A DNA stretch of 64,000 nucleotides from Nocardia araoensis NBRC 100135. Its GTDB lineage: Bacteria > Actinomycetota > Actinomycetes > Mycobacteriales > Mycobacteriaceae. Position 1 is the first letter of the stretch, and each line of letters opens with the position of its first letter. The DNA lies in assembly GCF_000308435.1 (NCBI RefSeq), contig NZ_BAFR01000048.1:16612-80611 (forward strand), written 5' to 3'. Below are positions 19,511-28,616 of the stretch, piece after piece. The notes below the pieces were generated by a model. The model had not been told where the DNA came from. It made no database searches and saw only the letters and a program-made list of their open reading frames with translations. The translations under genes were made by a program, and so were the position numbers.

Positions 19511-22500
19511 CTACTCGGGCTGGCCATACGTGATCTCCAGCGAATGCTCTTCCAGGCTGCGGAGCGTCAGTTGGTCGTCTCGGACCTGGTTGAGCAGGAA
19601 GAGTTCCCTCGTGTGGCATTTGTCGCACAGGCTGACGACCGCAAACGGCCACAGGTCGACCGGAGCTCCGTAGGGGGCACTGTCCACGTAGATGCGGTCG
19701 GGACGCAGCGGCCGAGTGCTCGATCGATCGAACGGCTCCCAGTTCGGATGACTGCCTCTCAGTCGGAACCCGACGATCCGATACTGGCCCTCGTCGAGGT
19801 ACTCACACCGTTCGACCCAATCCCAGTGGGTTCCGGAAAGCCATCTGACTGCACTGATCGCCCCCACGATGTGTGGTTCCAGCCGTTCGACGTCTTCCGC
19901 CAGTTGGTGGCTGGCGCGGACGCCGTGCGCGTGGTGCGAGGTGTTCCTGAAGTCCTTGATGCGGCCCAGGAGGGCGCGTGCGTTGCCTCGGTCGCTTAGG
20001 GTGGTGAGCTGTTGGATGCGGGGCACGATTTCCTCAGTCTCCAGCCGGTCGAGGAACCAGAGCCAGGTACCGAAGGTGGCGCCGGTCCGGAACTGCTTGC
20101 GCAGGTTCCGGGAGAATCCGCTCGACGCGGCGAGTTCGGTGAGCGCCAGCACGCCCAGCACACGGGCCAGACCCTCTCCCAGCTTGAGCAGTCCGTCTTT
20201 CTGCTCTGCCGGGTGCGTGCTGATTCGGTACCGACGGGACAGTGCGGCCGCGTGGTACGGAAAGCTCCACTCGGCGCGCGAGATAAGATCGTCCAGGGGC
20301 CGCACGAGTTCACCGATCAGGCGTGCCTCATGGGCGGCGAACCGGATTTCGTTCCGAACCCCCTGGACGTCCCGCTCGCCGCTGCTGAAGACGTTGGGCA
20401 GTATTCCCGACGTCGTATTCCGCAGTGCGCGCCGCCCCTCTTGTACGGTTCTCAGGAGGCCCTCCACCTCGCGGTCGGTCACCAGGTCGACGGGGACGTG
20501 CGTATCCAGCAGGTCGCGAGCGCTGGGATACTGACCGTTGTCTTTACGGGAGTTCAACCACTCGCATAGCGCCTGGCCACAGCCGCGCAGCGGCTGCAGC
20601 ACAAACAGCGAGGTGGCCGCCTCGCCGAAGCCGTTCGGAAGTAGACGCCAGTTCCCCGGCCGCCCGACGAGCATGCCGCCCGAACAGAGAGTCAACGGCG
20701 CCCCGTCCTCCGGTGCATCGGGCAGGTCAGCGGCAGAGTCCGCATCGTGAAGGTCTTGGGCGCGCAGATGCTTGGGCTGGTCAACGCCCTCCTTCTGCTC
20801 CTCACCGCGCCGCGGCGGGTGGACCCGAGTGGTCTCCAATCGGACAAGGTTGCGCAGCAATTCAAATTCGCCGTCGAGTTCCGGTCGATAGAAGAGCGAG
20901 GGTGGGATCTCGCAACCCACCCGTGTCCTGCTGTCATCGATCCAGGCATCCGGAGCACTCTGGTGCACTTCGCGTTGGAGGTGGTCGCTCGGATCCACAT
21001 GAAGCGGCAGACTGACCGACTCACGTAGCTCGGGATCCGGCTCGTAAGCATCCCCCGTCCGCTGCGGCTCCCCTTCGCCGTCGCGCACACCTATGGCCTT
21101 GCGGACCGCCACCTCGAAGACCTTCCCCCGTGGCCAGCTTACGCCAGCCGAGGTGACTGCCCGGCGCAACGCCGTGATGGCTTCCTGGCACTTGGTCCAC
21201 GTCGAGCCGACCAACGGACGCAGGGCGGCCACCAGACCGGCAGGATCACGGGTCTTCTTTATCGCACGCGATTCGGCGAGCCGAGTCAGGGCCTCCTCGG
21301 ACAGCTCGTACCGGAGCCGCAGCGGTTGATCGATCGTGACGTGCTGGTACATCAGTTCGTGGGTGGAGACGATGCGGACCCGGTCGTCTGGCCGCTGGGC
21401 AGGGTCGGCGGACAGGGTGTCCAGGTAGAGCCCGGTGATCTCGGCAATCTGGTCCGGTGTGATGTAGTTGCGCTTCGAGCCGATGGAGCGGCGCATCGGC
21501 TGGTACTGGTCCTGCGCGTTCAGTAGCAGCACCTGACGCCTGCGCTGTGCCGGCTTGCGGTTGCTGAGGACCCACAGGTAGGTGCTGATGCCGGTGTTGT
21601 GGAAGAGTCGGTCGGGCAGCGCGACCAAGGCCTCAAGCCAGTCGTTCTCCAAGATCCACCGCCGGATCTCTGATTCGCCGGACCCAGCGGCGCCGGCGTA
21701 CATTGGGGAGGCGTTGAAGATGACCGCGATCCGGCTGCCGCCCTCACCCGAGGGGCCCACTGGCTTCATCTTCGCCAGCATGTGCTGTAGGAAGAGTAGC
21801 GAGCCGTCGTTGATCCGGGGAAGACCGGCCCCGAAACGGCCCGCGAAACTATGCTGCTCGTGCTCCCACCGGACTGTGGATTCGATCGTCTTCCAGCCAA
21901 CGCCGAACGGTGGATTGGCGAGGAGATAGTCGAAGGCGATTCCTTGGTGCCCATCTTCAGCGAGGACGTTCCCAAAGGCGATCGTCGAGGCCGGACGGCC
22001 GCTGATCATCATGTTGGCACAGGAAATCGCCCATGACTCCCGGTTGATCTCCTGGCCGTACACCATGACGTCCGCCCTCGGGTTCATCGACGTGATGAAC
22101 GAGGCCGCCTCGGTCAGCAAGCCGGCCGCTCCACAAGCCGGGTCCAGGATGGTGCGAACGGCGTGTGGCGACGTCAGCAGGTCCGAGTCGGCGGAGATGA
22201 GGAGCGAGGTCATCAGGTGGGCGAGGTCCCGGGGGGTGTAATGCTCCCCGCTCGTCTCGTTGTTGCTCTCCGCGAACCGTCGGACTAGCTCCTCGAAGAG
22301 GTTCTCCATGTGGTCGCCAGTGATCATCTGTCCCAGGTCGATCGAGGCGAACTGCCTGACTACGGGGTAGAGAAGCTCTGCCTCATGCAGGCAGATGACG
22401 GTCCGCTCAAACTCGAAGCCGTCCAGTATTTCCCTGACGTTGCAGGAGTACCCGCGAACATAATCCAAGAGCACCCGGTCGGCGTTCGAAGGATCATTGA

Positions 22501-22852
22501 GCACACTCTGGAAGGAGAACCGGCTCAGATTGTAAAAGGGCCAACCCGAGGCTGCCTTAAGGCGCTGCTCCTGCTCCTGTTCGCTGTCGGTGCGCTCGGC
22601 TTCGTCGAGCACCGCTTGCCGGCTCGGTGCCAGCAGGGAGTCGAGTCGGCGCAACACCGTGAACGGCAGGATCACCCGTCCGTACTCGGAAGGCTTGAAG
22701 TCGCCGCGCAGCAGGTCAGCCACCGACCAGACGAAGCTGGACAGGTGTCCGATGTTGCCACTCAAATTGCCCCCGCGCAGGCCAGCGCCTTCCATAGGAC
22801 TGATCATCCCATGGCTACGGCCGGGGCCAGGGCCCAGTTCCATCATCGACAT
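19511..22852 (-). CDS. HsdM-type N6-adenine DNA methyltransferase with TRD-like and HEPN-like C-terminal regions
   Basis: A 1113-residue protein from the ATG at 22852 (GGAG about 10 bases upstream; upstream in-frame ATGs at 22882 and 22909 are possible). An HsdM N-terminal helical domain (VWSVADLLRGDFKPSEYGRV, then LPFTVLRRLD) precedes the methylase core with SAM motif LDPACGAAGLL and catalytic LLANPPFGVGW. Normal HsdM is ~500 residues; here ~500 more follow. A middle region (LFVLQPL...ALCEWLNS) resembles the end of type I specificity repeats, and near the C-terminus RIKDFRNTSHHAHG is HEPN-like (R-N-x-x-H-H). No hsdR or hsdS is adjacent. It may be a self-contained methylase-specificity protein with an effector domain. 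Confidence 0.7.
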   Translation of the reverse strand: MSMMELGPGPGRSHGMISPMEGAGLRGGNLSGNIGHLSSFVWSVADLLRGDFKPSEYGRVILPFTVLRRLDSLLAPSRQAVLDEAERTDSEQEQEQRLKAASGWPFYNLSRFSFQSVLNDPSNADRVLLDYVRGYSCNVREILDGFEFERTVICLHEAELLYPVVRQFASIDLGQMITGDHMENLFEELVRRFAESNNETSGEHYTPRDLAHLMTSLLISADSDLLTSPHAVRTILDPACGAAGLLTEAASFITSMNPRADVMVYGQEINRESWAISCANMMISGRPASTIAFGNVLAEDGHQGIAFDYLLANPPFGVGWKTIESTVRWEHEQHSFAGRFGAGLPRINDGSLLFLQHMLAKMKPVGPSGEGGSRIAVIFNASPMYAGAAGSGESEIRRWILENDWLEALVALPDRLFHNTGISTYLWVLSNRKPAQRRRQVLLLNAQDQYQPMRRSIGSKRNYITPDQIAEITGLYLDTLSADPAQRPDDRVRIVSTHELMYQHVTIDQPLRLRYELSEEALTRLAESRAIKKTRDPAGLVAALRPLVGSTWTKCQEAITALRRAVTSAGVSWPRGKVFEVAVRKAIGVRDGEGEPQRTGDAYEPDPELRESVSLPLHVDPSDHLQREVHQSAPDAWIDDSRTRVGCEIPPSLFYRPELDGEFELLRNLVRLETTRVHPPRRGEEQKEGVDQPKHLRAQDLHDADSAADLPDAPEDGAPLTLCSGGMLVGRPGNWRLLPNGFGEAATSLFVLQPLRGCGQALCEWLNSRKDNGQYPSARDLLDTHVPVDLVTDREVEGLLRTVQEGRRALRNTTSGILPNVFSSGERDVQGVRNEIRFAAHEARLIGELVRPLDDLISRAEWSFPYHAAALSRRYRISTHPAEQKDGLLKLGEGLARVLGVLALTELAASSGFSRNLRKQFRTGATFGTWLWFLDRLETEEIVPRIQQLTTLSDRGNARALLGRIKDFRNTSHHAHGVRASHQLAEDVERLEPHIVGAISAVRWLSGTHWDWVERCEYLDEGQYRIVGFRLRGSHPNWEPFDRSSTRPLRPDRIYVDSAPYGAPVDLWPFAVVSLCDKCHTRELFLLNQVRDDQLTLRSLEEHSLEITYGQPE

Positions 22853-23134
22853 CGAAAATCGTCTCCGAACGTCCTCGACCATGGTTGACGCAACGAAACA
22901 CCATTGCACCTCAGTACTTTTCGGTTACACAAATACTGCTGATCGAGTCCACCGACGAATATGGCAGACCGAACCACAACAACAACACCGACGACCCTGC
23001 TACGAACCGTCACCGCCGACGCGAGGCCGACATCGCCGAGGTGACAGCCGAGGTGACATACGAGTGGAAACAGGCCGGTGCGGTCGACCTGTAAACGTGT
23101 CGATCAGTGGTTTCGGCTTCCGCGCTGCGGAACG

Positions 23135-23185
23135 GGTTCATCGTGCCATCGGGTTCGTGCACTGTGTGTTGGATTCCGGTGCAGC
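23135..23185 (+). repeat. Direct repeat flanking the methyltransferase gene, copy 2
   Basis: Partner of 19345-19395. It ends TTGGATTCCGGTGCAGC against CTGGATTCGGTGCAGC in copy 1. It lies ~280 bases upstream of the methyltransferase start. Identity was judged by eye only. Confidence 0.45.
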
Positions 23186-23924
23186 ACAGGACCGTGACCG
23201 CAACGGCGCGCCGACCAGGGCGGGTGTGACCGCGACGGAATCCGGGGACGACAGTCGCCGCTGTCCCGACGATGTCGACCGCGATCCTCGCCTTGTCGGC
23301 CACGGGTGGGTGATCGACTTGGGCGCGGGTGGGTTAGCCGTGTGGTGGCGGTGCCGCCCGTTCCTATGAGCGAGTGTCGACGGCCTTCGACAGAGAATTG
23401 TGTGACCGGTTGGTATTGAGGTGGGTGCGGGCTTCTGGAGATTGTCGGAGTCGGAACGGCCTGTGGTGTAAGGGTTTTCGGTATTGCTTACCGCAGCGGC
23501 GACGTGTAACGGCACGTCAGCGAGTATCGCCGCTCTGCGTGGGTTGCCGCTCGGGGTGCCGTACAACAAGGGTTGCTGTCGCGTGGCTGATTCGAGTATC
23601 GGCCGAAGTCGACACGCCGGTTCGTGGCCGGCCCTTGGGGGAGCGCCTCGAACGAGCGATGACCGCGTGGTGTCCGGCGATGTGCTCGCGTCGGCCCGCG
23701 GTGCCGGAGTGAGTGCTGTTCCGCGTGCACGAGGAGGTCCTCGTGCACGGTTGCCGCGCGGTCGCGCCGAGCCCGGGTGGTAGAGGAGCGTGAGATGATC
23801 ACCCGAGCGCACGGGGACGTCATCCGTGGTGCTGATATGTGCCTCGAGCAGCGGCTTCGGCGGGTATTCGACATCGCGGAGTGCTGCGGGCGAGCGAGAG
23901 GGTGGATGAGCGAGCGCTCTTGCG

Positions 23925-23954
23925 CGTATCCCCGTCACGCGTGACGGGGATACG
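23925..23954. repeat. Perfect 30-bp palindrome with no loop
   Basis: The left arm CGTATCCCCGTCACG is followed directly by its exact reverse complement CGTGACGGGGATACG. A 15-base perfect arm with no spacer is very unlikely by chance. It sits in a gene-free region about 1.1 kb upstream of herA. Possibilities are an operator or partition-like site for a dimeric protein, a recombinase site, or a single orphan repeat resembling type I-E CRISPR repeats (CCCCG stem); no second copy is nearby. Confidence 0.85.
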
Positions 23955-24467
23955 TGTGCAAGTAATGCGCGAGAGGGGACTTGATCACAGGGTTCCGACA
24001 GACTTGACGCGAATTAGTGCTGGAGTGATATCAAAGCTAGATCGCTACTGGATAGCTGTCAACCCCCGCCGTAGGGGTCGAAGTCGTAAACTGTTGCGCT
24101 GAGGCATTATTCGTTAGCGCATCGCGGTAACCAAGCCATGGTGGGTTGGGTGTCTGACGTGTATGGCGGTGTGGTGTAAGCACCCGAGGATGAGATCCGT
24201 CTGCCGCCGAAGAACCGCCCATAATTCACCGCTTCCGGTCATCACGTCACCACTGCCATGGCTGAACAGCTAGCCCGAACCGGACAACATCAACTCGTCG
24301 CCCCACGTAGGAGAACTTGAGCGACGTAATGACCGATGGCGAGTGCGACCTCGGCTGGTCGGCGTCCAGGTCGACGGGAGTCGCAAGGCTACGACGACTG
24401 CCTCTGCTCCACACACCATGCTGCGATCTGGACTCGTGAGTTGAATGAGGGTTTGGTGAGGAGATGC

Positions 24468-24764
24468 TCAACGTATCCCTGCGTGGTGCGCTTGGCGATC
24501 ACTTAATCGCGCGGCCTGACCCGGAATCATCTCCAGGGCGGCCGACAAAGCTTGTCGAGGACGCCCTCCCGCCCCCACGGTGGACATGCCATAGACGATG
24601 TTCTCGGCTGCGATGCGGACAGCGGGGTCTGCGATGGCCATGTCGGTACTGGTGAAAGCGGAGCCACCCATACACAACTGGCCAGGAGGCCGTGTCGTTG
24701 CGCGAGCGGTCCGCGAATGTTGCTCGTTGTCTCGGTTGTTGTCGGAGGAGCTTGCTATTGTCAT
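24468..24764 (-). pseudogene. Probable remnant of an AbrB-like regulator
   Basis: The minus frame contains ENIVYGMSTVGAGGRPRQAL. A second minus-strand frame near 34.5 kb has DVVYGICTVGDRGRVLDKH, sharing V-Y-G-x-x-T-V-G-x-x-G-R. I associate this pattern with AbrB/MazE-like swapped-hairpin proteins found next to integrases in Nocardia and Streptomyces (recollection, not checked). The surrounding frame is low-quality and no intact gene spans it, so it is called decayed. Confidence 0.35.
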
Positions 24765-25048
24765 TTGCGCGCACCAAGGCGGGGGCGTCAGGGTGGGAAG
24801 TCTTGGGTATCAACGGGATACGGCTCCACCAAGGCGCGGCGCACCTTACCGCAGCTTGTTGCTTGGACTCAGTAGTTAGAAGGGAAGTCGTCGATGATGA
24901 GCCGAACCAGTCGGATCGTCTCATGGCAACTGTCGCGCGTACCTGTCCTACTGACACACCTGCGCCCATCATGCGGGTGGATCACGGCGGGCTCGGCCGT
25001 CTCCGCACCTGCTGGAATCATCCATCTTGAAGTTCGGAGTAGCTAAGT

Positions 25049-27133
25049 ATGACCAGTCCCGCATCCCTCGTGGAGAACCTGACAGCTGCGCGCAAGCCGC
25101 TGACTGCACTCATCAATAAGGACTGTCAGCCGGTCGGGGGTATCTATCGGCTCGACTACGACTCGGCGGTCGTCCTCACTGACGATTTCAAGAAGAAGCA
25201 GGCCGGCGGCGTTCCGCGCGGCGGTTTTCTCCTAGCCGCGGCGGGTCGGGCAACCGACACGGTGTTCGTGCTGGATGAGCAGGAGGTCATCCTGCTGCGT
25301 GTACGCGGCACAGCAGGCCTGCCGCACGAGGCCGAGCTCGTGCAGACCCGTATGGCCGTCGTCCGGGACGCGGGTGCCTCAGGGGTGAGTTATGACGATG
25401 TGCAGGACCCGTTGACACGCATCGAGCTTGAGCAGTCGGCGTTCGATTGTGAGGTGCTGGGCACCTTCTACACCGAGACCGACGACCGGACAGCGGCGAT
25501 ACTGTTTGGGGCGGACATCGATAACGTGATGGCCTCGGCGAAATACCAAGTTTTTCTGCCTTCCCCGGAAGTATTGTCATGGTTGGCGTCCTACCCGGTG
25601 CCGGAGAACGACTCGGATCGCCTGACGATCGGCGCGGTGCGCTTTGCTGCGACGCGACGCAAAGCAATGCTTGCGGGTACCGACCAGTCCTCCGTGAAAA
25701 TCCATGTCTCGGACTTCGTCGGCCGCAAGACAGCAGTGTTCGGAATGACTCGGACCGGTAAGTCAAACACCATCAAAACCCTGGTGACTGCAGTCCATCA
25801 ATACGGTTCGGAGCACGGCGAGAAGATCGGTCAGGTGATCTTCGATCCCCAGGGCGAATACGCGAACGTGCAGGACCAGGACAAAACAGGACTGCGATTA
25901 CTGGGTGACGACGCTGACTCCGTGTGCATATACAAGATCTCTCCCGATCGGTCTGACAGCAGGGAAAAGCCGCTGCGGATCAACTTCTTCGACACCGCCG
26001 TCCTGGACCTTGTGTGGTCATTGGTGCAGAACCAGGTATTGAAGGGAGTCTCGGCGAGCGCGCAGTACCTCGCAGGGTTCCGGACGGTGCCCATGGATAA
26101 ACCTCCGGCCAACGATCCTAGGGCAATGGCGTATCACGAACGCTATCGGCTCGCGGCATATGCCTTGCTGCACAAGGCAGGCATCAAGGGACCTCTGACC
26201 GATGGAACCCGTAACTCGATCTCGGTGACGCTCAACGCTGTTGCCGCAGATCAAGCCCTCGCGGCGATTGATACGTTGAAGAAGGGCTACAAAGCTCACA
26301 TCGTGGAGGTCTCCGACTCTCAGACCGCGTCCGACCTGCTTGATTGGGTGAGCAAGCACCAAGCGGACAAGTGGCCAGACGGACCGGGCAGTCCGAAACC
26401 GAAGAAGGCTGGCGACAAACTGCTCCAGTCATGGGTAGACGACGGTCCATTCAACGACCTGCTGACGGGCATCTACGGTGGCCGCGGCGCAGCCGCAGCA
26501 GTCAAAGGAATCCGAGAGTTCCACTCAAGCGCGGCCTCTGGAAACGTGATGGATCAGGTTTGGGACGACATGGTCCAAGGGCGGCTGTCCATCATCGATC
26601 TCTCGGCTGGTAACGACGAGGTCGCCAAAATCATGTCCGAGCGTATCGTACTCAATCTACTGAATCAGGCGAGCGACAGATTCCGGAGCGGCCTGCTTCC
26701 GATCAAGATGCAAGTCATCGTCGAGGAGGCGCACAACCTCTTCGAACGCGGTGGCAAGCAGGTATCCGAAGATCCGTGGGTCCGGCTGTCGAAGGAAGCC
26801 GCGAAGTACAAAATGGGACTCATCTATGCGACGCAGGAGGTCACCTCGGTCGACAAGCGTATCTTGTCGAATACATCGAACTGGCTTATCGCTCACCTGA
26901 ATTCCGATCACGAAACCAAAGAACTGTCGCACTATTACGACTTTGCCGTATGGGCACCGAGCATCATCAAGGTCGAAGATGTCGGCTTCGTCCGCATGAA
27001 GACCTACTCCGGTAAGTACATCGTTCCCGTTCAGGTACGGATGTTCGACCACGCCATGGTGAACTCTGCTCGACAGGCTGCGGGACTCGCCCCTATTGAC
27101 CTGGAGACCACGACGAACGGGAACCTTATCTAG
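25049..27133 (+). CDS. herA: HerA-family hexameric ATPase (DUF87)
   Basis: A 694-residue HerA-like ATPase. The N-terminal ~200 residues would form the HAS beta-barrel-type region. Walker A is GMTRTGKS at residues 232-239, with an intervening QVIFDPQGEY strand. Walker B-like VIVEEAHNLFERG starts at ~556, followed by IYATQEVTSVDKRIL, the usual sensor segment. GGAGTAG precedes the ATG at 25049. The stop is 2 bases before the nurA start, so the two are translated together. HerA hexamers pump or unwind DNA for the NurA nuclease. In bacteria such pairs are often anti-phage modules, and here the adjacent methylase supports that. Distinct from the DUF853 ATPase at 55.8 kb. Confidence 0.85.
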   Translation: MTSPASLVENLTAARKPLTALINKDCQPVGGIYRLDYDSAVVLTDDFKKKQAGGVPRGGFLLAAAGRATDTVFVLDEQEVILLRVRGTAGLPHEAELVQTRMAVVRDAGASGVSYDDVQDPLTRIELEQSAFDCEVLGTFYTETDDRTAAILFGADIDNVMASAKYQVFLPSPEVLSWLASYPVPENDSDRLTIGAVRFAATRRKAMLAGTDQSSVKIHVSDFVGRKTAVFGMTRTGKSNTIKTLVTAVHQYGSEHGEKIGQVIFDPQGEYANVQDQDKTGLRLLGDDADSVCIYKISPDRSDSREKPLRINFFDTAVLDLVWSLVQNQVLKGVSASAQYLAGFRTVPMDKPPANDPRAMAYHERYRLAAYALLHKAGIKGPLTDGTRNSISVTLNAVAADQALAAIDTLKKGYKAHIVEVSDSQTASDLLDWVSKHQADKWPDGPGSPKPKKAGDKLLQSWVDDGPFNDLLTGIYGGRGAAAAVKGIREFHSSAASGNVMDQVWDDMVQGRLSIIDLSAGNDEVAKIMSERIVLNLLNQASDRFRSGLLPIKMQVIVEEAHNLFERGGKQVSEDPWVRLSKEAAKYKMGLIYATQEVTSVDKRILSNTSNWLIAHLNSDHETKELSHYYDFAVWAPSIIKVEDVGFVRMKTYSGKYIVPVQVRMFDHAMVNSARQAAGLAPIDLETTTNGNLI

Positions 27134-27135
27134 CC

Positions 27136-28533
27136 ATGCCGTACCAGGATGAGCGCGCATCACGACTCGGTCATGTGGCGACCGTCAACAACAAAGCGGT
27201 GCGTGACGCAATGCAGCGATGGACGATCACCTCACGGCGGCCCGATAGTAAATCGCTTATTAAACCCTACTGCCGCCCGCTGGAGAGTCTGGAAGAACAC
27301 GGATCGTTCAATGATGTCGAGTTTTCAATCACCGTCGACGGCTCCGATTCGGAAGTCGAGACGACACGTGACCACCCGACCGTCAAAGTGGGGTACGTGC
27401 GCGTCGCTGCTTCTGTGGTCTTTCTCGACACCTACCGACGCCTTGGGAACGAGCAGTACATCGACCCCCAGGTCTTTCGCAAGATCCATAAGGAGTGTGC
27501 ATTCGACGTGGCTCTGCCGGGTGCGCAACTGCAACTGCCCGGCATGAGCGGCGTCGACACCTGGCGTAGCGAACTCGACCGCTTCTTCGCGGACTCACGC
27601 TTCGACTCAAACACAACGATGACTCTGGCGGATGGGCTGCTCACCGTATTCGGAGCCACGGGAGCACCAGCTAGAGAGATTGAGCTCAGGGTGTGTCCGT
27701 CGTGCCCATACCGAAGCGGTTCCGGAAGCGGGCGACTGGTCGTCACCTCGAGTGGCGGTGCTTGTCCCCGGTGTCGAAATGCGCTGTACCTGACCGACAT
27801 TCTCCGAACCCACGAGGAATACAACATCGAGGGCTCGAACTTCTCGCCTCTGACTCGCGTAATGAACGTCACCGAGCGGCTCATGACCTTGTGCTACCTG
27901 GAACACTTTGCGCGGACCTTGCCTGACGCTCTTCGGCATACATTGTTTATCACCGACGGCCCGCTTGCCTTGCACGGGACTGTCGCACCGATACATACAC
28001 GGTTTCAACAGTATTTGGCGAGCTTCCCGTACACGGAGCGCCATCCCGGTCCGCTGATGGTCGGTATCGAGAAGAACAAGACCTTTGTGGAACACGCCGA
28101 GCTCATAAAGGATTACATCGAGCCCGGTCATGTCATGATGCTGACTAATGAGTACATCAACCGAATCACGGGAAGGCCGCCGAAAAACCAGTATGGCATT
28201 GACGAATTTTACGGGCGGCGATTCATCTATCGCACGCAAGCTGGCGACCCGCTCGTAATCACCGTGCTGCCACGCCCTGGCGTCGAACCATATGGTCACC
28301 CGGAATCAGAGAACCTGTCATCCTATCCCACGCTCCGGGTGATATGCGAAGTGCTCGATTCGCTTCGGACCCGGATGTACCGGCACGCGGTTGTGCCGGT
28401 TGCGTTGGCACACTCGGCAGCGTCCTTCCCGCTGGGTGTCGGTCACTCCGTACTCACGATGATGGCGCAACAGAACATTGCCGGACTTAAGGTTGACAAC
28501 CAGGCAGTAAAACAGCCAGCCTACCCGAAATAG
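27136..28533 (+). CDS. nurA: NurA-domain nuclease
   Basis: A 465-residue protein placed 2 bases after herA. It has the NurA nuclease pattern: an early Asp strand (VRVAASVVFLDTYRR), then LFITDGPLALHGTVAPIH with the second catalytic Asp, then GIEKNKTFVEH, and a C-terminal helix-rich part ending in VPVALAHSAASFPLG. Residues ~190-220 hold CPSCPYRSGSG and CPRCRN, a four-Cys zinc-ribbon-like insertion (C-x2-C...C-x2-C) that I do not recall in archaeal NurA. NurA is a 5'-3' exonuclease/endonuclease driven by HerA. Together with the methylase it could degrade unmodified invading DNA. Confidence 0.8.
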   Translation: MPYQDERASRLGHVATVNNKAVRDAMQRWTITSRRPDSKSLIKPYCRPLESLEEHGSFNDVEFSITVDGSDSEVETTRDHPTVKVGYVRVAASVVFLDTYRRLGNEQYIDPQVFRKIHKECAFDVALPGAQLQLPGMSGVDTWRSELDRFFADSRFDSNTTMTLADGLLTVFGATGAPAREIELRVCPSCPYRSGSGSGRLVVTSSGGACPRCRNALYLTDILRTHEEYNIEGSNFSPLTRVMNVTERLMTLCYLEHFARTLPDALRHTLFITDGPLALHGTVAPIHTRFQQYLASFPYTERHPGPLMVGIEKNKTFVEHAELIKDYIEPGHVMMLTNEYINRITGRPPKNQYGIDEFYGRRFIYRTQAGDPLVITVLPRPGVEPYGHPESENLSSYPTLRVICEVLDSLRTRMYRHAVVPVALAHSAASFPLGVGHSVLTMMAQQNIAGLKVDNQAVKQPAYPK

Positions 28534-28616
28534 GGCAACACAGCATGCACTATGCTGTTCGATAACACAGCGGAAGTTGGCGGTCTACGGAGATCGGGGC
28601 CGCCACCTACAGACGG

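Larger units (their letters stand above)
22853..25048. other. 2.2-kb stretch without an intact gene
   Basis: Open frames here are short or look like shadows. It contains direct repeat copy 2 (23135-23185), a perfect 30-bp palindrome (23925-23954), and a probable AbrB-like remnant on the minus strand (~24500-24764). The sequence between 23960 and 24100 is A+T-richer. The final ~150 bases should hold the promoter of the HerA operon. It looks like a scar zone between two modules. Confidence 0.5.

Noticed and set aside
23138..23938. A 266-aa minus-strand frame in the scar region
   Set aside because: No domain, no start signal, and Arg/Pro/Thr-rich composition like other shadow frames.
23925..23954. 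A CRISPR array
   Set aside because: Only one repeat-like palindrome, no spacers, no second copy and no cas genes in the window.
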